A stretch of 64,000 bases of DNA. Origin: Alteromonadaceae bacterium (GTDB lineage: Bacteria; Pseudomonadota; Gammaproteobacteria; Enterobacterales; Alteromonadaceae). The stretch is taken from NCBI GenBank assembly GCA_014872785.1, contig WKFJ01000025.1, positions 1 to 64,000 on the forward strand. Reading direction: 5' to 3'. Below the pieces are notes generated by a model. That model did no database searches. It was not told where the DNA came from and worked only from the letters and a program-made list of their open reading frames with translations. The position numbers and the translations under genes were made by a program. Positions 11,126 through 23,100 of the stretch are shown in pieces; position 1 is the first letter of the stretch, and every line of letters begins with the position of its first letter.

Positions 11126-14100
11126 ATGAAAATGGACATTCAAAACAGTTCACCATTCCAGGTAATAAAAACACTTTTCATAGCGCTGGTGTTTTTATTC
11201 CCATCGGTCGCACTGGCTGCGCCGAGTGGAACCATACACCTTCCTTTCCCGGGCCAATCATTCAACAACAATATAATGGTATCAGCGACTGTAGATGACC
11301 CAGATGGCGTTGGTGTTGCCCTAATGCGTTTTTCTTCAGGTGCTAGCATTACTTTGTGTACTGGGTGTGGAACCGGCGGCAGATATACTCAATCAGGAAT
11401 ATTCCCAGGCTCACTAGGATTAGGTTCAGGAAGCCATGCTGTCGATTTATTGGTAGGTCCTGACACCGCTAATCTCACAATAGTTGATAGCACAAGCTTT
11501 TCCTGGAACCCACGGGTTATTGATGGTATCGATGTAACTCGCACCGTGGGCAATATTGAAATTTCATGGTCTCCAGCGTCTGGCATCGCCCGTTATAATG
11601 TTTATCTTGCCTCAGAGCAGAATATTAGCCCAAGTACTATTAATTCATTAGCAGACTCACAAGTCACTTATGGCATTAACGGTACTTCTACGTCTTTTGT
11701 AGTCACTGATGATGAACTCGGCATGTTCGCCTTAGTCTCTGGTTCTGATTCAAGTGGCGAAAGTGCTTTCAGTAGTGTTTTTCGAATCGAAGCATTCGAC
11801 AACCAAGACCCAACCATCGGCGAAGATGCCTTTGAGCTAAATGAAGATACATCGGTTACAGGAAATGTACTTGAAAACGATACTGATCCTGAAGGTGATG
11901 ACTTAACGGCAGAATTAGTTGAGCAACCATTAAATGGAACAGTAGAGTTTTCAACTGACGGTTCGTTCACTTATACGCCTGACGCCAATTTTAACGGTGA
12001 GGATTCCTTTATTTATAACGCCATAGACACTATTGATGGCGTTGGTATCGGTACCGTTAGACTAACGATACTTCCCATCAGTGATCCACCGGTTGCGACT
12101 GATGATAATTTTGAAACATCAGAAGATACTAATCTTACAGTTGATGCGCTAAACGGCTTACTTGCAAATGATGCAGATGTAGATGCTGGAGATGAGCTCG
12201 TTGTAGTCTCACCAGGAGAAATAATTGTCTCTTTGGGTGATTTGAGCGTCTCATTAGATGGCTCGTTTACGTATTCCCCTCCTGATGATTTCTCAGGAGA
12301 GGTGCAGTTTGATTACACTGTTAGCGACGTCAACGGCGACACAGATTCGGCTACGGTGACAATTGTTGTTACGCCTCTAAACGATGCTCCCGTCGCCAAC
12401 GATGACAGCTATGCGGCCACAACTGAAAACCTGCTGACTATAGATGCTTCATTGGGTGTGCTCGCAAACGATACCGATACTAATCTTGCAGGCGAAGATT
12501 CGAGTGTCTCACTTTCTGCGACAATCCTAACCACAACAACTAATGGAACGTTGTCTCTTAGTTCAGATGGCTCTTTCACCTATCAAGCAAATACAGGCTT
12601 CAGCGGTGAAGACAGCTTTACCTATCAAGCTACAGACGAGGCCGGGTTAACAGCTGATGCGACGGTGACCATTGCTGTTACCCAAAATGCAACTGCACCG
12701 ACTGCTAATGATGACAGCTACGCCACTGATGAAGGGACACCACTTAGTGTTGATGCAGCAAATGGTGTGCTCGCTAACGATACAAACCTCACTAATAGTG
12801 GTGTTGATAGCACAATAGTAACGGTCAATCTGCTCAGCGAACCAAGTGGCGGCGCACTTGTTTTAAATGATGATGGTTCATTTACCTATACACCGAACGA
12901 CTCAACAACAGGTTCAGACTCGTTCACATACGAATTGCAAAAAATTCCGGGCGGTTCCGATACTGCGACTGTGACCATCACCTTAAACCCGGTAGCTACG
13001 CCGCCGGTGGCAAATAACGATAATTACGCGACGGATCGTGGCGTCACGCTAACGGTGGATGCAGCGAACGGTTTAATGGCTAATGACACCAATCTCACCG
13101 ACACAGGCTTCGACGATATAACTGTCTCTGTTGCAATAAGCACCGAACCTGAAAATGGCAGTGTTTCGCTCGCTGAAGATGGCTCATTTTCTTACACACC
13201 TACCGACGGTTTTGCAGGTACCGATACCTTTACATATCAATTAACTAAAACTCCTGGCGGAGCTGATACAGCCACAGTGACTATAACTGTTAATAATGTA
13301 AATACCGCTCCCACCGCAACAGAGGACAACTATAGCCTAGACGAAGACACGGTTCTCACGATTACAGCAGCTGATGGGGTATTGAGTAATGATGATGATC
13401 TCGATGGTGACACACTGCTGGCGAGTCTTGCCGAGGAACCAAGCTCAGGCTCACTTCAATTAAGTGAAGATGGCTCTTTTACCTACACCCCTAATGCAGA
13501 TTTCTTTGGAAGTGACACTTTTACCTATCAAGTAAGTGATGGTGGTCCTGAAACTTCACAAGCTCAGGTCATTCTAACTATATCTCCAGTTAATGACGTA
13601 CCATTGGCCAATGATGATAGCTATACAACTAACGAAGACGAAATATTAACAATTTCGGATGTCACGTTAGGCTTGCTAGCCAATGACAGCGATGCCGATC
13701 TTTCTGAAGATACACGATATACAGAGCTTTCAGTGTCATTGTTGCAAGCGCCTGATACGGGTGAGTTAAGTTTACAAGCAAATGGTACTTTTACTTATAC
13801 ACCACCTCTTAACTTTTTTGGCGACATTAGTTTCACTTATCAAGTCAGTGATAGTGCTGGTGAGACAGCATCGGCAAGTGTCACCATTTCAGTTGTGAAT
13901 GCGCAAGATTTACCAATAGCTGAAGACGATTCCTATGCCGTCGACGAGGATACTACTCTTACAGTCTCAGCTGAAGAAGGTCTATTGACCAACGATTCAG
14001 ATCCAGAAGGGCAGGCATTAAGTGTTACGTCAACAATTACACTACCTGCAAATGGAGACGTATCGATTAATTTAGATGGTAGCTTTAGTTATACGCCAAA

Positions 14101-17100
14101 CAGTGATTTTAACGGCGCCGACACTTTTACATACCAGGTCAGTGATTCTGCGGGGGGTACAGCGACAGGTAACGTCTCTATATCTATCAATCAAATCAAT
14201 GATGCGCCTGTAGCAGTCGACGATACTGTCAGTGTTGCCGAATCCAGTTCACAAACATTAACCCCCTTAGATAATGACAGTGATGTTGATAACGACCCCC
14301 TTAGAATAGAGTCCGCATCTGCCGTCAACGGACAGCTAACCTTTACTGAAACCCAAATAAATTATACTGCACCAGACACTGAAGGGACTGATACGGTCAC
14401 CTACACAATCAGTGACGGGCTGCTGACAGCCAGTGCCTCTATCGCTATTGCCGTAACAGGTGTAAATGATGCGCCAGTAGCCAATCCAGATACGGCAACC
14501 ACGGATGAGGACACCACTGTCACGATTGACGTATTGGCAAATGATACGGATGAAGACGGAGACACTTTAACCATTTCATCAGCCAGTGCGACTTCGGGTA
14601 GCGTTGAGATAATAGGAAATCAACTTTCCTATTCCCCGACAGCAAACTTCAATGGCACGGCAACCCTAACGTACATCATTAGTGACCCGTCAAACGCGAC
14701 AAGTTCAGCTAGCGTGACTGTAACAGTAACGGCTGTAAACGATGCGCCATCAGTGGTATCAGACTCTGTCACTACCAATGAAGATACCGCCGTGACTATT
14801 AATCCGCTTAGCAACGATTCAGATGTTGAAAATGATACACTAATAATTCAAACGGTATCGGCTGTAACAGGCACTGCAGTACTCGATGGTGATACAGCAA
14901 TCACCTATACACCTGAGGCTGACTTCAATGGCTCTGTTGATATCACCTACCTAGCGTCAGACCAAAATGGGGGAACCAGTACAGGCACAATTTCAGTGAC
15001 GGTAAATGCTGTGAATGACTCCCCAGTTACCGGTGAGGATACTGCTGCCGCCTTGCAAGGTGAAACCATTAATATCACCCCGTTGGATAATGATACTGAT
15101 GTTGATGGCGACACATTAACGATAACAGAAGCGACTGCCACGACAGGTACGGTAACCATTGATTCGACTTCTACGTCTCTATCTTTCACGGCACAAACCG
15201 ACACTACCGACACAGTTACTATTAACTACGCTGTCTCTGATGGTAATGGGGGTACGGCGACAGGTACAGTAACAGTATCTGTAACAGACACTAATTTTGC
15301 TCCAGTCGGCAATACCGACAGTGCAGAAGTATTCGCAGGAGAATCGGTAGAGATCACGCCACTTAGTAACGATACAGATGCCGACGGCGACACTTTGTCG
15401 GTCACAGCGGCTTCTACGGATGTTGGAACGGTATCCATATCTACTGACGCCACAACAATAACCTATACCGCACCGAGTGATACTACAACAACAGCTACCA
15501 TTTCCTACACTGTCGCTGACCCGACCGGTGCGACCGACAGTTCGACCATATCGGTCTCAATCTCTGAACAAACTTTGACGGGCGATTTTGATCCCGACGG
15601 CGATGGTACGAGTGACGTGTCAGCTGTTACTTCGGGAAGCGATTATGTGTTGAGCTTTGGCAACGATGTGGAATCTGTATACTACCTAGAAGACGGTGAA
15701 ACCGTATCAGTTACAGCTAATGACTCTGGAAGTTTTGAAATTACGGTTGGAAGTACCGCTACAGTCAATCGTTTAGTCCCATTGAAGAAAAATGGTACAG
15801 GTGTTTGGGTTCAAGATGACTTCAGGATTGACGGAGCAAATACAGTTGAAATCTTTTACACCGTAAACGGCATAGAGTACTCGTTTACCATCACTAATTT
15901 AGATCAACCAAACGCAAATATTGCCTTTGGTCCCCCCACTACTTTGTCTTCCGATTTTAGTGGTAATAATAGCTTCGAATTTTATACCAAATACAAACCC
16001 TTTGCAGGAGCACTACGAACGGGAGTTGAAAATGGTATGTACTACGATCTAGATTCATCAGGCAACGGAAGATATGGAGATACTCACGCGCCTTCTGAAG
16101 TGATGTGGAGCATAGTAAACGGTGTTATTCATGTCGACTTTGTTTCTGCTCCAGAGGATAGTGAATTCCGCAGTGTGTATGACCTTGATGACGATAGTTC
16201 TGACGGTATTGCTATGGGTGTTATCCCCCGAGCCGAGGCTGACGCCTATGTTAGTGCAACAGGAAGTAGCTTTGTCGAGACCTTTGTATCCGCTTATCAA
16301 GACAGAATAACGCTCACTAAAAACAACAGAGTATCAAAAGAAGTCAATATTGAGCGTTTCTTTGGCTACCGTATTGATTCCAGTGCCAATCCTACAATCA
16401 CCAGCGCGCAAACTCCGCAAGTCAGTGCTATTACTGAAAACAACTCGCAATTGCTTCTTAACCTAGATGATTTAAAACAGCGCCCCATCACCACAAATAT
16501 TCTACTGTCTTCAGAGATTGTATTAGATGTACCCAGATTTGACAGTACATTTACATTTGAAGAATTTTCCGCCGAAAGCTGTACCTTCAGTCAAACAAGT
16601 ACTGTTAGCCAAACCGATATTGTTACTTTGATTTTTGGTAGTGCCAATTGTACAGATGGTAGTAATTTCGATTGGACACTAGAAGAAGGGACGACTAACC
16701 CCAGATTTTATTCGTCCTATGCAAATGGCGATATCACTGTTGAATATTTCTGGTTAGATCAATTAGCTATCGAAAATACATTTGCTGTAAAAGTCCAAGA
16801 CGTTAGATACGCCAACAATATTTACCAAATAAAACACTACACCACATTAGGTTATTGGATGCCCTTTGCAAATCAACCCTCAGATGTAGACATTACTGGG
16901 CTTATCGGCAACGGCTATATGGAGAGTAGTTATTTGCTGTCAAACCCTGATGCTTATGACTCGACACGAAACTTATCTGCATTCAGTGCTAATGGGGTCT
17001 ATTTTGACTACAGCGGGACTGGCGCTTCTGGGTTTGCAAAATCAATTTATGGCTACACCAACGTTCACGGGCAACCTTTCATAGATGATATAGACCGTCA

Positions 17101-20100
17101 TTGGCAGTTATCCATGGGACTACTTGAGCTTGAGAGTAGAACTAACATTCTGAGTAATGACGACTTTAGGTACGTTACTTCGCAATGCGTCGATATGCAA
17201 AACCAAGATTGTTTTGTATGGCAAAAGCAGAGTTTAAGAGTGCTCGCCATTTCGGGCAGTCGTATTTGGGTTGCAGAATCTGAAGAACAAAACGAACAAG
17301 GCATAAACTACGGCAATGGCATCAATTATGTAACAACCCGGCCGTCAGCAATACACTATTACCAAAATCAATCAAGTGTGCCGGGCGCCCCAAATAGCAT
17401 AAGCTTTAACCAAGAACCAGTTACTGACTTCTTCCAATTAGAAACGGAACTCGATACCGCGCTGAGTAATATCAATGTACTGACATACGCGTCTGATCCG
17501 GAAGGTGATAGCCTATCAGTGGTTAACGCGACTGCATTTAATGGCACGGCGTCGGTAAATACTGACAATACAATTAATTACACTCCGAATGCTGGATACA
17601 TAGGCAACGATGGACTGTATTACGATATTTCAGATGGCATTAATACCCGAACTTTTTACGTTCAAGTAACGGTTAGAGGTCAGAATGTCGCGCCAGTAGC
17701 CGTTGATGATACCGCATCCGCCTTCTCTGGGCTTGAAACAATAATTAGCCCACTGACTAACGATACTGACACTAACAACGATAGCCTAATACTGACATCA
17801 GTATCGTCAGATGTGGGCACCGCAGCAATCGATACGTCAGACAATACCCAATTTAGCTTCAGATCAGGAACAACATTCTCTGGCAACGCTGTAGTAACTT
17901 ATACCGTTTCGGATCAACGTGGTGGCACCGACACAGGTACAGTGCCAATCAGCGTCTCACCAGCCAGTATCGGTGGAAGTTACGACCTTGATAATTCAGG
18001 GCAAAGTGATTTCAATATAATTGCAAATGGCAACCTGTACGATCTGACTTTCAGTTCTGACGTAAGTGCCGCTTATGTCATGTTAAATGGTCAACGTTAT
18101 CCTCTTGCCCGTTCGAGCGATGGTAGCTTCAAGTTCGTTATTGACCCGTCGGATACCGTTCAGCCAGAGATTTTCTATGTCATAAATGGAGTTTCATATA
18201 GCTTTACTCCTCAAAACTTATCGACAAGTCCAGCTATAGGCTTTGGTGTTACAACTGCGCTGTCTAACGACTTTGGCCTGGCGAGTTCCTACAATTTGAT
18301 TACCCGTTCTCCTATGTTTAACGCGTCATTAAGTACTGCCTTTGAAAACGGCATGCAATACAATCTAAATAGCGACAATACGGGGATCTTTAGTTCCTCA
18401 ACAGGTTATGACACTGTTACATGGTCAGCTTCAAGTGGCACTATTACCGTCACATTTGACAACCCAACCGAACGCACAGTCTTCTATAACGTTTATGATT
18501 TAGATGACGAGAACAATAACGATGGAGCCTTGGGCGTAATTACCAGAGCGGAAGCGGATGCTTACGTTTCGACCCATGGGAGAAATTTTGTCGATGTTCA
18601 GGTTGCTTCGGTAAGACATGAATTAACCGGCACGCAAAATAACGGTTACTACTTCGATACAGATCAAAATATCGTTGAGCGTTTACGGATAGATACCACC
18701 AAGTGGCCCATATTCACCAGTTCAAACGCAATAAATGGGGTGGAAGCTAGTTTTGCCTTCAATCAAATCGATCTGATAAGCACCGACGCTATTAACTTTA
18801 TTGGCTTTGCTTCAAATGACATTACCGGTGGTATGTATTTGCCGATTGGTAGAGCTGATGGCTCAGGAAACTTTACCGAATTTGCCGCGGATTTTTGTTC
18901 ATTCAGTGAAATAAGTACAGGAACAGGTAATGGTAGTTGTCCGCTGTCGGGACAAAGTTTTAGTTGGGCAATTGGTACAGATGGCAGCTTAGCCCTGACA
19001 TTGTCAAATGGATTGAGTCTAAATTACCAATGGTTTACTGATTCACCGGTAGAAAATACCGTATTCATCACTGCAACAGATTCAGGCGCTAAACGCTTTA
19101 CTAAGCTAGATTTCTGGATGCCTCCGATGAGTTTTACTCAGTCAGAAGTGAGTAGCTTGCTTTCCGGCAATTATATGGAGATAAGCGGTATAGTAACTAA
19201 TGAGTTCAACTATGACAGCACAGGTACTCTGAGAGATGACCTTGGCCAAGGGTTCTATTTAGATACTAATGGCCAAGCTAAGCAGATGTTTACCTACTTG
19301 AATTCAGATAATACCGCTAGAACTATCGACAACGACTTCTTCTGGAGTGCCGATTCTGCTGGAAATGTGGTTCTTGAAGCGCGAAGCAATGCTTCTTCGA
19401 GCGACACCTATCTGTACACATACTCTCAATGTGCAGACTCAGCTGATGCTAACTGCTTTGTTTGGATACTCAGAGAATGGGTACCCCTTGCGATAGATAA
19501 TGGTAGGTTGTGGGTACTAGAGACAGAGATGCAAGATTCCGGATCAGGTTACTACAACGGCTCGCTGGATTATCAAGAGAGTTTAGTACCTCAAATACAC
19601 TTTTATGAGCTTCGCTCACCCGTACCGGGCGCGCCGAATTCACTGAGTTACAACCAAGAACCTTATGCCTACACGGCGGTTATGACGGCGCAAGATACTC
19701 CTATTACGGTCGATATTTCAGCAATAGTGTTAGATCCTGAAAACGACCCAATTACTATAACCGATTATTCTTCAAATGATGGGACTGTGCTTATCAATGG
19801 AGACGGCACAATTACCTATACGCCGAGTGCGGGATATAATGGGAACACCAATATAACCTTAGAACTATCCGACGGTACCAATATTGGTTATTTTGGTTTT
19901 GTTAACGTTAAAGTGGGAGTGTTTAACACAAACCCTATCGCTTATGACGACATTGAAAATGCTACTGGAGGCCATACCTACCGGTTTGATGTCACTTTCA
20001 ATGATTACGATGATGATGGTGATAGGCTAACAATTACAAGTATTTTTGGAGCCGTAAACGCCTCAATAAGCGCCGATAGAACAGCAATTGATTATAACGC

Positions 20101-23100
20101 CCCTGCCGGTGTCACTATTACCGAGACTGTTGAATATGAAATATCAGACGGTAACGGCGGGTCAGATTTTGGCACTTTAACCATAAATGTGACGCCAAAT
20201 GTAGCGCCTGTTGCCAATAACGACACAGCTTCTGTCACCTCCGGTTCAAACGTCTTCATTTATCCATTGGATAATGATACTGATGCAAACGGTGACTTCT
20301 TGAACATAGACACCGCCACTTCAGCTGAAGGCAGTGCAGTGATAAGTCCTGATGGACAAAGTATTGATTTTACTCCATCTATAACAAGCGGTACGGCAAC
20401 CATTTCGTATACTGCAACCGACAGTGTTGCAATATCCAATACGGCCACCATTACGGTCACTGTAAACTCCAACAATACTGCCCCAATCGCTAATGACGAT
20501 AACTACAGTGTTGCGTTGTCCTCTGTAAATGTATTACCTGTATTAGATAATGATTACGACCCTGATACAGATACAATTACAATTGTGTCGACGTCAACCA
20601 ATGCCACTCGGACAAGTGATGATTTGCAAATAAACTACACCGCTCCTGCCAGTGGCACGTCAGATACCATTACCTACACTATTGACGATGGGAATGGAGG
20701 GCAAGACTCAGCGACAGTATTCATCACCCTGGACAATCCACCAACTGCCGTAAATGACTCAGAAACCGTTCAGGTTGGTGTTAGTACGACTTTATTTCCT
20801 TTAATTAATGATTCAGACCCTGAGGGTATTGGTACAGTAACCATTACCTCACTTGGATATACTGGTAGTGGCTCCGCTATCATAGCCAATGACACAATTT
20901 CCATTGATTACACGGCTCCGACAAGTAGTGGCTCGGATACCATTTCTTACACAATTACTGATGCTGTTGGAAATACAGCGAGTGCCACTATAACCATTAC
21001 AGTAACTGTCGCGAACACCCCGAACACCCCCCCGGCTACTAACTCAGATAGCTACACTATTTTATCGGACGGAAGTACAGCGACAATTGATGTAAGTGCT
21101 GGTGTATTGATTAATGACACGGATTCAGACGGTGATACACTCACTGTAACGATAAACGCTCCGCCAACTCAATCGAGCGCATTTGCCTTAAATTCGGATG
21201 GTTCTTTCACCTATCAACACAATGGTGGCTCTACCACCGTCGATAGTTTCACTTATAACGTTTCTGATGGAATCACTTCGTCAACGGGAACCGTCAATTT
21301 GTCTATTCAAAAGGACAATTTCGCACCAGAGATTTGCACTATTCCAAAGTATTATGCTCGCCAAGGAGAGCAGTACAATCTGCGAGTTAATGTAAATGAC
21401 TTAGATCACTCTTCTTTCACCTTTGACGACAGCGGCAAGCCTACTTGGTTTGACGCCTCTGTCACTAGCAGTAGTGATATCCAACTTTTAGGCACCCCAA
21501 GTGCGTCTGATGTAGGGAGTCACTCGGTGAGTATTACGGCGAGTGATGGCATTGACTTCACAACGCTATCTTACAACCTAACTGTTATACCTGAGTTCGG
21601 AACTTCCGGTTCCAGCATTGTCAATTTTGGTGGCACAACAGAAACCGTGCATGCTGCTGCAATTGATAATTTTGGCAACATCGTCATCGTAGGGGAATCA
21701 GATAGTGATTTTGCCGTCGCTAGAGTCAGCCCTGCAGGCACCCTCGATGCAGGTTTCGGCACAAATGGCGTGGCCACGTTTAATATAGGTAGTGGCACAG
21801 ATATCGCAAAACAGGTACTAATATTGCCAAACAATGGCATCTTAGTCGTAGGCGAGTCAGACAATGGTTCTGGCAGTGACCTAGCCGTTATTGCTCTTAC
21901 AGAATCGGGCACATTGGATACCAGTTTTGATAGCGATGGAATTTATACTTTGGATCCATTTGGCGGCAGCAACATTGATACCGTGACAGACGCCATAATA
22001 TTTAACAACGATAAAATCGTTATTTCAGGCTATTCCTTTGTCGGTGCAAATTACGAAGGCTTTATCGTTCAGTTAAATGCCGACGGCACGATTGATAACA
22101 GCTTCGACACAGATGGAATTTGGTCAATCAATAATTCCCCATATGACGTCAAACTCTCTTCATTACTTAAAGACAATGAAGGATTAATTTATTCCGCTGG
22201 CATGGTTGGCGGTGCAGTAGGAGACGATGGTTTACTTGTTCGCTTTAAGTCAGGGGCACTCGACACTAACTTCAACAGCACAGGTGTATTCAGTTTTGAT
22301 CTAGGAGGCAGTGAAGCCTCGCAAGATGCGTTATTTGACCGTTCAGGGAATATCATTGTTGCAGGAAAAAAGGATTCTGTAATAAGTGCGACTCGTATCA
22401 CAATTAGTAGTAGTGGCAATACTGACACACCATCTATCGACAGCAGCTTTGAAACTAACTTTACCACCCCTTCCTCTGCTTTTAATGGTGGTGTTGTACC
22501 TAATGGAGAGATACAAAACCTGCTCTCAGATTATAGAGGTAATTATTACCTCACTTTCGTTGACGGTGCGGCTTCTTATGGGGTTCGCATTTCCCCTGAT
22601 GGCAATCTAGATTCCACATACGCAACCAATGGTATCAAAGCGGTTCCCCTTAGCTCAGGAGTAACTGGTACTCCCTCCGTGGCCGTCTTAGATGCATTTG
22701 GTCAATTACTTTATGTCGACACACAAAACCCAAGTGCAAATGATGAAATAGTGCTCACTTATGACTACATACTAGACAGCCCTGAATTTGGTACTTGTGA
22801 TATTGCATCTGAATTTGTAGGTACCGCGAGTAAAACCATTGATTTTGTATCTCACGCAGCAAAAGCCCCAGACAACGACTACTTCGTAGTCGGTTGGAGT
22901 CAAGCGCTAGACGATAGTAATAAAGATCTAGCTGTTCTAAAAACCGATATCGATGGCCATCTTGATGCTACTTGGGGTGAAGCAGGTGTCAGTAGAATTG
23001 ATATAGGAAAGTCTGTCGACAGCGCAGATCAACAAGTAATAGCACTAAACAATAACGAAGCGATTCTTGTCACCAACGACTCGACCGGCAGCAACGTAAT

